From Velocimicrobium porci (GTDB taxonomy: Bacteria; Bacillota; Clostridia; Lachnospirales; Lachnospiraceae), in the NCBI RefSeq assembly GCF_009696045.1, contig NZ_VUMT01000015.1, positions 1-64,000 on the forward strand: DNA of 64,000 bases, in the 5' to 3' direction. The notes beneath the pieces are model-generated. The model was not told where the DNA came from. It was given only the letters and a program-made list of their open reading frames with translations, and did no database searches. Positions 28,435 through 37,611 of the stretch are shown here, in pieces. Numbering within the stretch: position 1 is the stretch's first letter; each line of letters begins with the position of its first letter. The translations under genes and the position numbers were made by a program.

Positions 28435-29304
28435 TTATTCTTTCGATTCATTCGATAATTTTAAATTTTGCCGGGTTTTTCTTGGAGATTCATGAAATTG
28501 TTTTTTGTAAGCTCTTGAAAAAGTAGAGTAGTCTTTAAAGCCACAGTCATAACATAGCTGGGTAAGCGGAACAGCAGTTTTAAGTAATTCTTTTGCTAAT
28601 TGCAAGCGCTTTTGAAGAATATAGTTATTAATTGTATAGCCGGTATCTTGTTTAAATTGTCGCATCATATGGTACTTACTCATAAAAAACAGGGAAGAAA
28701 GTGTATCAATTGTTAAGTCCTGGGAGGTTAAATGTAAGTTAATATAATCAATTATATCTTGGATTTTCGGGTTTTTTGAGCAGGTTTCTATATATTCAAG
28801 CGAATTGGTCAAAACTGACCGGTTTAGCTGGATCATAAATTCAAGAAACAGAATATTTTTTCTAAGTGATGCTGCATAGCCATTGTCTTGAAAGCTGGAT
28901 TCTAGGTCTTTTGTTGCAAGATAAAGCTTACTGTGTTCCATAGAAAAGAGTCTTAAAACGTTAGCATGTTCTGATTTTGCTTTTTCAAAACAGTTTAAAA
29001 GGTTATAAGAATCCGTTTTGTAATCATTCATAAATTTTGATGATATATATATAATAATCCGCTCATAAGGCTGGTTGCTCTGAATAATGGGTCGGTGTAA
29101 TTCTCCATGATTTACTAAGACAATATCATATGGTTTTAAATCATAGGATTTTCCTTCAATCTGGTAAGAAACATCACCTTTTAAAAATAAAAGAATTTTA
29201 TCAAATTCATGGTAATGTAATTCAAATTCTTTTACTGATTGGTCGATTAGGTGGAACAATTGAAAATCTTCGTTTAGATATCCTTTTTTTTCATATAGGC
29301 TCAT
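28435..29304 (-). CDS. AraC-family transcriptional regulator with cupin sensor
   Basis: A 289-residue regulator. The N-terminal ~150 residues form a cupin-like sensor (LHYHEFDKILLFLKGDVSYQIEG, LKPYDIVLVNHGELHRP). The C-terminal ~100 residues carry two helix-turn-helix motifs ending in CYDCGFKDYSTFSRAYKKQFHESPRKTR, the AraC signature. Effector and targets are unknown. AAAGGA precedes the start. No metabolic partner is adjacent; it is divergent from the Tad-like locus across a 467-base gap. Confidence 0.88.
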   Translation of the reverse strand: MSLYEKKGYLNEDFQLFHLIDQSVKEFELHYHEFDKILLFLKGDVSYQIEGKSYDLKPYDIVLVNHGELHRPIIQSNQPYERIIIYISSKFMNDYKTDSYNLLNCFEKAKSEHANVLRLFSMEHSKLYLATKDLESSFQDNGYAASLRKNILFLEFMIQLNRSVLTNSLEYIETCSKNPKIQDIIDYINLHLTSQDLTIDTLSSLFFMSKYHMMRQFKQDTGYTINNYILQKRLQLAKELLKTAVPLTQLCYDCGFKDYSTFSRAYKKQFHESPRKTRQNLKLSNESKE

Positions 29305-29771
29305 TCTGTTGTGTCCTTTCTTTCGATAACAAGTTGACGAAAAGAAGCTTTTTTATCATACATGAAAAGAGCATTATTTGCAATATAAAGAGCAATATTT
29401 TTATTTTAATATCGTATAATGCTTGATAAAATAAAAACACCATCAAGAATTGATAATAAATTAGACACGAAAACAACTAGAAAGAATGAAATTTTATAAA
29501 ATGCAAAATACCTCTACCAAAATATTCATTTTATAATTCAATTTCTTCATACAATTTCTGGTTGTTTTTTCATTTTTATAAAAAAATAAAAAAGGGTATT
29601 TACAAATGATGTAAGTTGATGTATCATTGACAATAAGAAGTACGACAAATTTTCTAAAATAATTCTAAATAATCTTTATATCTAAAATAATCTTAATTTT
29701 CTCGTATTTCGAATAAATAATCCATTTTATTTAGAAATAAAATATTGATCGAACAAAGGAGGGCATACAAT
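29305..29771. other. 467-base intergenic region before the Tad-like locus
   Basis: Very AT-rich. It holds the divergent promoters for the araC-type gene and the Tad-like operon, but no hexamer pair is strong enough to name. An imperfect dyad of the form ATTTTATAAAATG/CATTTTATAAT lies near 29490-29540. I see no gene or RNA in it; short open frames lack ribosome-binding sites. Confidence 0.5.
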
Positions 29772-30569
29772 GTGAAACTTGCTTTTTGGAGCAATGTACA
29801 TGGAAAAAGCGGGGTGACTAGCAATTTAGCCTGTGTTAGTGTAATGTCAGTGTTACTCAATCGAAGGAAAAGTATTTTGCTGGAAAACCATATTAATATT
29901 AACAACTTAGAACGCATGCTTAATGAGTCTATGTTTCATGAGGTGGTGAGAGAATATGATTTGTATTATCGGATTGGAATTGAACAGCTGATTCGGCAGA
30001 TTCATTCGGGATATGGATTGAATAATGCAGTAAAGAGCAGTTCTTTAAGTCTCATGAATAATTCGATTTATTATTTACCGCAGAACAACCAGATTAATCA
30101 GGAAATATTTGATTATGAGCTAAATACAGTAATTTATTCTTTATTTCAGCTATTAGAGCTGGAAGGAGAAGATATATACATTGATACTGCTGTAAATGGT
30201 AATTTGAGTTCTAAAATCATTTTGGAGGAAGCAGATTTAGTTGTAGTAAATTTGACACAGAATCCATACATATTGGAAGATTTTTTTGATAATTACAATT
30301 CTATAGCAAAGAAAGCTGTTTATCTAATCGGGAACTATAATCCTGAATCAAAATATAATTCTAAATATATTCTTCATAAATACCGAATTGAAAGAGAAAA
30401 AATCGCAGTAATTCCCTATAATGTACATTTTCAAGATGCCATGACAGATGGAAGAGTCATTGGTTTTATAAATCAGACATATAAGTGCAATAAGAAATGT
30501 GAAGACTATTATTTTATGCGGGAGGTGAAAAATGCTGTCAAAATGATAGAGAGATTTAGAGAAGAATAG
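29772..30569 (+). CDS. TadZ/CpaE-like ParA-family protein with degenerate P-loop
   Basis: A 265-residue protein at the head of the Tad-like operon. It begins VKLAFWSNVHGKSGVTSNL, where a MinD/ParA deviant Walker A (KGGxGKTT) would stand; the second glycine and the core GKT are altered to HGKSGVTS. DIYIDTAVNG and VVVNLTQNP match the later ParA strands. TadZ proteins place the secretion machinery at a cell site and often have weakened ATPase motifs. The GTG start at 29772 is preferred for its AGGAGGG site. The TadA-like gene follows after 10 bases. Confidence 0.65.
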   Translation: MKLAFWSNVHGKSGVTSNLACVSVMSVLLNRRKSILLENHININNLERMLNESMFHEVVREYDLYYRIGIEQLIRQIHSGYGLNNAVKSSSLSLMNNSIYYLPQNNQINQEIFDYELNTVIYSLFQLLELEGEDIYIDTAVNGNLSSKIILEEADLVVVNLTQNPYILEDFFDNYNSIAKKAVYLIGNYNPESKYNSKYILHKYRIEREKIAVIPYNVHFQDAMTDGRVIGFINQTYKCNKKCEDYYFMREVKNAVKMIERFREE

Positions 30570-30579
30570 GAGGGATAGC

Positions 30580-32262
30580 ATGTCAATTCATATTTTATTG
30601 GATGAAGTAATTGATACGTTTACAAAAATGCTTCGAGAAAATCCGTATGAGCGGGGTTTGAATAATGACCAGGTAAATGAGCGGATTCAACATAAAAAAA
30701 TACTTAGGAAGGCTTTACGAACTTGTGTATATGGAGATAAACAGGCAAAAATGTATGTAAAAGATATGATAAAAGACATTTTGATAAAACAATGCAAAAT
30801 CAATGAGGAGAATATTTTTGATTATATTCCGTTTCATAACTCTAATTTGTTGTCTGCTGAGGACAAGTTTCAGATTTTACTTTTTGTATATGAGAAGCAA
30901 TATAACATATTCGCATTGGAGCGGTTTATTACAGAATATAATCTGGATATGCCCAAAGAAGATAAGGAGGGCAATTATTATTATGAGATAACAGAAGAAG
31001 AAATTACAGACGTATATGATAGGTATGGAGGACTTATTTTAAGCTTTCATGACCAGCTGACATTATTATCACAAAAAATATATGAACGCTATAAAGGAAA
31101 TGGGGTTATTGATAGCATCCGAGATATGAAAATTGATGGAATTAGTGCCGGAGTATCAGGAATTCCGGAAGGTTTTGGATTGGACAACTTTTTTAATACA
31201 AAAACATTGCCGGCTTCTTATGACAGCATTTGGATTTTTTATAAGGGAAAATCAATTCATTTATCGTTTATGGGATTTCATAGTTATAAAGAGCTGATTC
31301 GGGTATGTAGAAATATTTATCGCTATGACAATCCAGAACAATTAACTGAACAAAAAGGCTATCTTGTTGCTGAGGCAAAAGATGGTGCAAGAATTGCTGT
31401 TGCAAGACCACCGTTTTGTGAATCATGGGTGTTTTTTATAAGAAAATTTGATATGGTTTTACAAGAAGACATTACAAATCTAATTACAGATTTAAATTAT
31501 AATCTTCCAATTGAAGTAATAAAATGGCTTATAAAAGGGTGCCAGGTAATTGCGATAACCGGAGAACAGGGTTCTGGAAAAACAACATTGCTGATGTCTT
31601 TTATTCGATTTATTCACCCATCTTATAATCTAAGAATTCAAGAATTATCATTTGAACTTCATCTAAGAAAAATATATCCAAGAAGAAATATTGTAACATT
31701 TCGGGAAACAGATACGATTTCCGGCCGTGAAAGTCTGGATTTTCAGAAAAAAAGTGACGGGACAGTAAGTATATTGGGAGAAGTGACAACAAATGAAGTA
31801 TGTTGCTGGTTAATTAGTATGTCGCAGGTTGCTTCGTTATTTACGCTGTTTACACATCATGCGAAAACAACAGACAATTTAGTCATAGCTATGAGAAATG
31901 CTCTTCTTATGGAGGGGGGTTTTCAGAATGAAACAATAGCAGAAGAACAAGTAGTGGAAGCAATTAATTTTGATATTCATATGAAAAAGACAAAAGAAGG
32001 ACATCGATATATTGAACGAATTACGGAAATTGTACCAATAAAAGAGGAGTATCAAAAAGTATATCATACACAGAAAAATGGTTCTAAAAAGTCTTTTTGT
32101 ACAAGAGATATTATAAGATTTGAAGAAAATCAATATGTATGGGTTCAAGATATAAGTAAAGAGGGATATAAACGAATGAAAGAACATTGGAATAAGGAAG
32201 AAGTGGAAGAATATCAACAGACAAGCAGAAAATGGAGGAATTATGAGTGGTGCAAAAGGTGA
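30580..32262 (+). CDS. TadA/CpaF-like secretion ATPase
   Basis: A 560-residue type II/IV secretion ATPase. The N-terminal ~250 residues are helical and divergent. The ATPase core has Walker A GEQGSGKTT at residues 328-336, an RIQELSFELHLRKIYP segment where the Asp box would be, and ILGEVTTNEV in place of the family GExRG Walker B. It also has SLFTLFTHHAKTTDNL as the His box. The core looks active, but the GEV-TT change is unusual. It powers pilus assembly or protein export at the membrane. The next gene overlaps its 3' end by 16 bases. Confidence 0.8.
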   Translation: MSIHILLDEVIDTFTKMLRENPYERGLNNDQVNERIQHKKILRKALRTCVYGDKQAKMYVKDMIKDILIKQCKINEENIFDYIPFHNSNLLSAEDKFQILLFVYEKQYNIFALERFITEYNLDMPKEDKEGNYYYEITEEEITDVYDRYGGLILSFHDQLTLLSQKIYERYKGNGVIDSIRDMKIDGISAGVSGIPEGFGLDNFFNTKTLPASYDSIWIFYKGKSIHLSFMGFHSYKELIRVCRNIYRYDNPEQLTEQKGYLVAEAKDGARIAVARPPFCESWVFFIRKFDMVLQEDITNLITDLNYNLPIEVIKWLIKGCQVIAITGEQGSGKTTLLMSFIRFIHPSYNLRIQELSFELHLRKIYPRRNIVTFRETDTISGRESLDFQKKSDGTVSILGEVTTNEVCCWLISMSQVASLFTLFTHHAKTTDNLVIAMRNALLMEGGFQNETIAEEQVVEAINFDIHMKKTKEGHRYIERITEIVPIKEEYQKVYHTQKNGSKKSFCTRDIIRFEENQYVWVQDISKEGYKRMKEHWNKEEVEEYQQTSRKWRNYEWCKR

Positions 32263-34166
32263 AACGATGGAATGAAACAATCGAATTGTGGCTTAGAAAA
32301 GAATATTTTTTGCTTATGGATTGTCCGATTATAAATCAATATGTCTTTGATATACAGAAAATGCTTATTTTAATACGTCCGACAACAGAGGTTCAGGTTC
32401 AAATACAGACAATTTATATTGTAAATGAGTGCGTGATTTCATTTGCCATATTAATAATTTTACTAAATTTTTTTGGAGTAACTTTGACAACGATATGGTT
32501 TAGCGGTTTAGGATTTTTATATATTATTTGCAATCAGATTGTAACATGGCATATAGATAAAGAAGACTATCGTTTGCTAAAGCAACTGGAAAAATATTTG
32601 GGAGATGTGAGACATTATTATCATGTGGGTGGGCTTGTTGAAGAAGCAATTTATGATTCGTTAGAGGAAGCACCATATGAAATTTCTCTTCATATGCAAA
32701 AAGTTTATGATTTGTTAGTAGCGGAGGATTTAGAAGAGTTGCAACAATACAAAGACACTGCTCCAAACAAATATCTTACAACATTTGTGGCACTTTGTCA
32801 GATTACAATGCAATATGGGGATACGATGGAAAATAACAGTTCTTTATTTCTTGCCAATCTCAATCATTTAAAGCAAGAAATCCATATGGAACTATTAAAA
32901 AGAGATAAAATACGATATACATTTTCCGGACTGATTTTATTAGAACTTTTGCCTGTATTTTTTTTAAAACCAATTGAAAAGTGGGGAATTGCCAACCTTC
33001 CGGAATTAGAAAAGTTCTATAGCGGAAAATATGGAACTATAGTATCTGTAACTATTTTTATTGTAACAATGTTATTTTATATATTAATTTGCAAGCTCCG
33101 GCAAGATGGAAAAATTTTGAGAACACGACATCGTTTCCTTGAATGGATGGAGAAACAAAAAATAACAAAACGATTTTTAACAAAATGGATGTATTCTCAT
33201 CCAAACAAAGTACATAAATTAGACTTTATGTTAAAAAGAAATATGGAAAGTTTAACTGTGAAACAATATTTAATAAAATGCAGTTTATTGTTTGTTATAA
33301 CCATGGTTGCAGTAAATTTATTGTTTATTCATACAACGTTAATAACAAAACATAACTTGATACATTACACAAAAGAATTTAAAGGGGCATCACCAGTAAT
33401 CAATAAAGAAGATTTAGAATATAATCAAAGTCTAATTGAGAGTACGGTAGATGAAATAAGAAAGCTTCCATTGATGCAATGGGATGAGGCATTGAAAAGG
33501 AAAATGACAAAAAGCTCGTGTAAGGGAGGTGAAAGAGAGCAAAAACAGTTATATCGGGAGATAGAACGAAGATTACTTGAATATAAACAAACAGGGTATA
33601 GATGGTATTATATGCTGATTTCAATTTTTTTTGCAGCACTTATGGGAATTATGCCAAGATGCCTATTAGAGTTAAGAGGTTTTTTCCTTTTGGCGTCAAT
33701 GGAAGAAGAAGTCATGCAGTTTTATTCCATTCTTTTGATGCTGAGAGAGATTCCAAGAATGAATGTAGAAATATTGTTAGAATGGTTAGAAATGTTTAGC
33801 GTGATTTTTCAACAGTCGATTATGGAATGTGTAGACCATTATTCGTTTGACAATGAGGGGGCGTTAAAAAAATTAAAAGAGAAGGAACCATTTCTTCCTT
33901 TTGTACGAATTATAGAGAACTTAGAAGCTTGTGACAGGGTTGGTATTTTCCAGGCGTTTGATGAGCTGGCAGGCCAAAGAAACTATTATTTGGAAAAAAG
34001 GAAGCAGGATAATGAGATAATGATATCAAATAAGGGAGCAATTGGGAAAATTGTAGCATATGTACCAATGATTTTAGTGATTGGATTGTATTTGATTCTT
34101 CCGTTTGTTTTAGAAAGTTTATCCAAACTATCCGGTTATATGTCACAAATGAATACAATGGTGTAA
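32247..34166 (+). CDS. Fused TadB-TadC-like membrane platform protein
   Basis: A 639-residue integral membrane protein. Two GspF-like cytoplasmic helical modules are seen (about 110-220 and 490-600), each flanked by hydrophobic segments: TM near 60-95, 245-295, 350-375, 455-480 and the C-terminal 610-630. TadB and TadC are normally separate ~300-residue proteins, so this looks like a fusion, the inner-membrane platform on which the ATPase acts. The start is GTG 32247, with GGAGG 8 bases before; it overlaps the TadA-like gene. Confidence 0.7.
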   Translation: MVQKVKRWNETIELWLRKEYFLLMDCPIINQYVFDIQKMLILIRPTTEVQVQIQTIYIVNECVISFAILIILLNFFGVTLTTIWFSGLGFLYIICNQIVTWHIDKEDYRLLKQLEKYLGDVRHYYHVGGLVEEAIYDSLEEAPYEISLHMQKVYDLLVAEDLEELQQYKDTAPNKYLTTFVALCQITMQYGDTMENNSSLFLANLNHLKQEIHMELLKRDKIRYTFSGLILLELLPVFFLKPIEKWGIANLPELEKFYSGKYGTIVSVTIFIVTMLFYILICKLRQDGKILRTRHRFLEWMEKQKITKRFLTKWMYSHPNKVHKLDFMLKRNMESLTVKQYLIKCSLLFVITMVAVNLLFIHTTLITKHNLIHYTKEFKGASPVINKEDLEYNQSLIESTVDEIRKLPLMQWDEALKRKMTKSSCKGGEREQKQLYREIERRLLEYKQTGYRWYYMLISIFFAALMGIMPRCLLELRGFFLLASMEEEVMQFYSILLMLREIPRMNVEILLEWLEMFSVIFQQSIMECVDHYSFDNEGALKKLKEKEPFLPFVRIIENLEACDRVGIFQAFDELAGQRNYYLEKRKQDNEIMISNKGAIGKIVAYVPMILVIGLYLILPFVLESLSKLSGYMSQMNTMV

Positions 34167-34188
34167 AGAGAAAGAAGGGGAAATAAAA

Positions 34189-34650
34189 ATGGAGAATAGT
34201 TTAAAAGGATTATTATTAGCTGCAGGGGTTATAATTTCATGTATTGTGATTGGTCTTGGTTTTTATATTGCGCGGGAGGCAAGAGATATAGCTGCTAATT
34301 CAACTGGTCAGATTGCAAAGTTAAATGCAGAATTTAACGAGAGTGATAAAACTATGTATGATGGGATGTCTGTGTCAGGAAGTGAGGTAATTAATGTTGT
34401 AAATAAATTTAAAAATGACACAATTAGCATTGTTGTTGTTAATAAGCTTGGAAATAAGTCGTTTTATGGATATAGTATATCGGAGGGAACCAATTCTTCT
34501 ACTCTTGGAGGCTCTGTTAAGACCGATATAAAAGCAGCTCAAAAAATTGGTCATGCTTCTTATATAAATCCAAATGCACAATTTATCTGTACAGTACTGA
34601 GAGATGTAAACAACACGATTGTTGGACTTAAATTTGTTCAGGCAGGTTAA
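34189..34650 (+). CDS. Pilin-like small protein of the Tad-like locus
   Basis: A 153-residue protein with one N-terminal hydrophobic helix (LKGLLLAAGVIISCIVIGLGFYIA). An extended region follows with YDGMSVSGSEVINVVNKF and a beta-rich C-terminus. The layout matches pilin or pseudopilin proteins in Firmicute Tad loci; it is the best candidate for the major subunit. No prepilin-peptidase gene is in the window to confirm processing. The ATG has AAGGGGAAA upstream. Confidence 0.55.
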   Translation: MENSLKGLLLAAGVIISCIVIGLGFYIAREARDIAANSTGQIAKLNAEFNESDKTMYDGMSVSGSEVINVVNKFKNDTISIVVVNKLGNKSFYGYSISEGTNSSTLGGSVKTDIKAAQKIGHASYINPNAQFICTVLRDVNNTIVGLKFVQAG

Positions 34651-34674
34651 ATCGGAGGATGAAGATAATAGACA

Positions 34675-34821
34675 ATGAATGAAATAAGTAATACCATTTT
34701 GTTTCTTTTAGGAGTTACGATACTAATTTTTCTATTCCATTCTACAGAAGAGACAATCAATTGTATCCGTTATAACTTATACCATGGTACTTGTGTGATG
34801 TATGAGGAGGAAATTGGATGA
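34675..34821 (+). CDS. 48-residue membrane protein of the Tad-like operon
   Basis: A short frame below usual length limits. It encodes MNEISNTILFLLGVTILIF then a soluble CIRYNLYHGTCVMYEEEIG tail: one transmembrane helix and two cysteines. Its stop overlaps the next start (ATGA), a sign of translational coupling. Without it a 167-base gap would break an otherwise tight operon. GGAGG lies 16 bases upstream, a little far. Function unknown; possibly a minor pseudopilin. Confidence 0.6.
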   Translation: MNEISNTILFLLGVTILIFLFHSTEETINCIRYNLYHGTCVMYEEEIG

Positions 34822-35333
34822 GTCAGAGTTTTGGGCATGTTGTAGCAGTTTTAACTGCTTCTATTGTATTTTTTATAATACCGGTGTATATTTTGGCTGA
34901 AAAACAAGATTTGTATATTCAGTCTTATGTGTTAGAAGAAACGGCTGAGTTTTCTGAAATGGTTAAAAATAATGGATATCTTAGTAAAGGCATGTATGAA
35001 AGATTTCTTAAAAATCTTCAAGTGACAAATCAGATTTATTCCATTCATATGACACATAAACATAAAGTTTTTTATCCGGTGTATGACTTGAATGGAGTTT
35101 TTACAGAACAGGTTCGAACGGATTACATTAATTTTTATGAACAGGAGATATTAGACAATATCTATGAAAAGAATGGAGAATATCAATTTTGTCAAGGAGA
35201 TTATTTTTCAGTCGAAGTGCAAAATGTAAGTGAAACGTGGGCAGAGCGTTTTCAAAAAGTTATATTTGGAAGAAATGCAGTCAATACAATTCATATAACA
35301 TATGGAGGATTAATTCGCGATGAAAATGAGTAA
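34818..35333 (+). CDS. TadE-like pseudopilin
   Basis: A 171-residue protein with an N-terminal transmembrane segment (VVAVLTASIVFFIIPVYILA) and an extracellular alpha/beta region. It has YVLEETAEFSEMVKNNGYLSKGMYERFL, a pattern common in TadE/TadF-like minor pilins of clostridia. It overlaps both neighbours by a few bases, so the cluster is translated together. Function assigned by context. Confidence 0.55.
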   Translation: MSQSFGHVVAVLTASIVFFIIPVYILAEKQDLYIQSYVLEETAEFSEMVKNNGYLSKGMYERFLKNLQVTNQIYSIHMTHKHKVFYPVYDLNGVFTEQVRTDYINFYEQEILDNIYEKNGEYQFCQGDYFSVEVQNVSETWAERFQKVIFGRNAVNTIHITYGGLIRDENE

Positions 35334-36279
35334 TTATATTTTGCTTTTTTTTAGTATCTGTGTTGCATTTTACCTTCCAATGAATCATTATGGCATGTCT
35401 GTGGTTGAAATAGGAAAGGAACAGCTAAGATATAATCGAAACTTAGATAATGCAGTGGAAGATGGATTATTTCAGTTAGTTGAAAAAGACTCTTCAAAGG
35501 AAATCGTACTGAATAAAGAGAAAGCGGAGGAAAATTTTTATCAGTCGCTTTATTGTAATTTTGGGATACCTACTAACCGGTTCCAACAAGAAAGAATGAA
35601 ACAATGTGTACCATTATTATTGATTACAGATAAAGATGGTTTTTATATCAATGTAAGCAGATTAAAAAAGAATAAGAATGGAGTACAGGTGATTGAAAAG
35701 TGCTGGTCGAAAAAAAAGCCGTATTTATATACTGACAGGGATTATATTTATGAATTTACATTAAGTAATGAGATAAAATTATATAATAAAAAGAAAGAAT
35801 TGCTAATAGAGGGCGATTATCATGACTTTGCAGGGAAATATCCTAAAAGTAAAATTTTAAATCGTCCGGCAATATTTGAAGAAATAAGAAGAAAATGTAT
35901 TATTGGACATCTGAAAGAAGCGATGAAGGATGGTTTAAGGCTACATAATAGTGTTGCAAAGATGTTAGGGGTTTCTTATCAGTTCTTTTTTCCAACAGTT
36001 GCAAAGGAAGATTGGTATCGGACAATTGATGATGTTAGCATGCTGGTGATTTTTCAAGGTTATCCATGGCGTTCTGGAAATGGTTATTTTAATCGCTATG
36101 CAATTGGAGGTGCAAGAATATGGAAACATTCTGCCTATTATGTTTCGCTGGGAGAGAATCGGAAACTTTATTATCACAAAGAGAAATGTTCCAAAAGAGG
36201 AAGAAGAGAGCTTAAATATTCGACGAAACAGGAGTGTGCTTTAAATGGTGCATATCCATGTGAAATATGCAGACCATAA
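35320..36279 (+). CDS. Pilin-like protein with C-terminal Ada-like zinc tail
   Basis: A 319-residue protein. It has one N-terminal hydrophobic segment (NYILLFFSICVAFYLPMN) and then a helical spine like minor pilins (EIGKEQLRYNRNLDNAVEDGLFQLVE). A ~200-residue soluble domain of unknown fold follows. The last 35 residues read YHKEKCSKRG..., CALNGAYPCEICRP, the YHxxxC...GxxPCxxC.P pattern of the small metal-binding domain found at the ends of some nucleases and Ada-type proteins. A zinc tail on a pilin-like protein is unusual. Confidence 0.55.
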   Translation: MKMSNYILLFFSICVAFYLPMNHYGMSVVEIGKEQLRYNRNLDNAVEDGLFQLVEKDSSKEIVLNKEKAEENFYQSLYCNFGIPTNRFQQERMKQCVPLLLITDKDGFYINVSRLKKNKNGVQVIEKCWSKKKPYLYTDRDYIYEFTLSNEIKLYNKKKELLIEGDYHDFAGKYPKSKILNRPAIFEEIRRKCIIGHLKEAMKDGLRLHNSVAKMLGVSYQFFFPTVAKEDWYRTIDDVSMLVIFQGYPWRSGNGYFNRYAIGGARIWKHSAYYVSLGENRKLYYHKEKCSKRGRRELKYSTKQECALNGAYPCEICRP

Positions 36280-36365
36280 GATGAGCTGTAGTCAGGCTAA
36301 TTTAGAAATATCATTTGCCGATATAATATATAACACTAGATTATATGTTGCAGGAGGCAGAATGA

Positions 36366-37610
36366 ATGGCTTTGTTAGATTTATTAAAAGAAAAGAAAAA
36401 AGAAACAAAAGTTGGAATTCACCCATTTGCATCAGAAGAGGATTCTTTTAAATACATATATTGCTTTGGTCTTGGTATCTTGGTGGCCGGAAATGACAAG
36501 ATATATAAGGATGTAAAACTAATTTATGAAGCAATTTTAGATGCACTTGAGATGCATGAACATTACAAAATACGAATCTTAAAAGAAGTCGTTGAAGATT
36601 TTGATTTGCGCATCTATGATGTTTTTGAGGCGATGGACACAAAGGAAAAACAATATTGTTTTTTGAGTGATTTACTTCGAATGAAAGAATTGACTTTGTG
36701 GGGAGAAACTTATTGCGATGAAATCATAGAGATATTTGCAGAAGTGTTTGAAGTATCAAAAGAAGAACTTACTTTTTTAAAGGAATTTTGGAATTTTGGT
36801 ATTCATAAGCAATCAGAGCAAGCTGTTTCCTGCTATAATCAATTTCGTAAAAATGGTTACTATATTAGTTTTAAATTATTAAGTTATATGTATCCTTCTA
36901 TTATTTTAAAAGAGAGATACAAAGATTTAACGATCGGAGCTGGAGAAACAGTTATAATGGATAAGCCGACTTCGATTTATGGAACTATATATGTAAAAAG
37001 TGGAGGAACATTACTTATCCATGGAGGAGCAGTTAGTCTGTATGGAGTAATTATAATTGATGGAGGAAAATTGGATATCCGCAATTCAAGAATACAAATA
37101 AAGCAGGAGGAGCGAATAGGAGCAGCAATTCAGGTGAAAGATTGTGGCGTGATTTTTATTGAACAGAGTCTGATATTTGGAAATTATTCTTGTGGTTTGA
37201 TAAGTCAGGATGCAGGTCATCTTATTATTCGGGATTCCGAGTTAAGGGATACCGATAAAATGGCAGCAGTGGAGTTTACTGGAAAATCACTCACAATGAA
37301 GCGGGTACTTTTGAAAGATTGTAAAAATGGTGGAATTCGTAATGAAGGAAACAGTCGTTTGATAATAAATGAGAGCCAGTTTATTTCCTGTACAGCGGAA
37401 CATGGTGGTGGAGTTCATTCTGATACAACAGAAGATGTACAAATATTGAATTGTAATTTTACAAACTGCAGAGCTGGATTTATCGGACCAGCGATTTATT
37501 TTAGTTACAAAAAATACGGGCAAGTTGTAAAAAATTGTACGTTTAAAAATTGTGAACCGGATGAAAATATAGTTTATAATGACTTTTCGATTGAGAAAGG
37601 GGTGTTTTAA
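36366..37610 (+). CDS. TerB-like domain plus right-handed beta-helix protein, paralogue 1
   Basis: A 414-residue protein with no signal peptide or membrane helix. The N-terminal ~170 residues are helical, with DLLRMKELTLWGETYCDEIIEIFAEVFEVS, resembling the TerB/DjlA-N fold. The rest, from about residue 190, is a right-handed parallel beta-helix made of short repeats with Asn and Cys ladders (IYGTIYVKSGGTLLIHGG, IRDSELRDT, ILNCNFTNCRAG). GGAGG lies 8 bases before ATG 36366. It is followed by a longer paralogue one base after its stop and closes the Tad-like operon. Function unknown; a cytoplasmic place is suggested by the lack of a signal. Confidence 0.65.
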   Translation: MALLDLLKEKKKETKVGIHPFASEEDSFKYIYCFGLGILVAGNDKIYKDVKLIYEAILDALEMHEHYKIRILKEVVEDFDLRIYDVFEAMDTKEKQYCFLSDLLRMKELTLWGETYCDEIIEIFAEVFEVSKEELTFLKEFWNFGIHKQSEQAVSCYNQFRKNGYYISFKLLSYMYPSIILKERYKDLTIGAGETVIMDKPTSIYGTIYVKSGGTLLIHGGAVSLYGVIIIDGGKLDIRNSRIQIKQEERIGAAIQVKDCGVIFIEQSLIFGNYSCGLISQDAGHLIIRDSELRDTDKMAAVEFTGKSLTMKRVLLKDCKNGGIRNEGNSRLIINESQFISCTAEHGGGVHSDTTEDVQILNCNFTNCRAGFIGPAIYFSYKKYGQVVKNCTFKNCEPDENIVYNDFSIEKGVF

Positions 37611-37611
37611 T

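Noticed and set aside
36245-36451. 68-codon frame between the zinc-tail gene and the beta-helix gene
   Set aside because: It starts inside the previous gene and overlaps the well-placed ATG at 36366.
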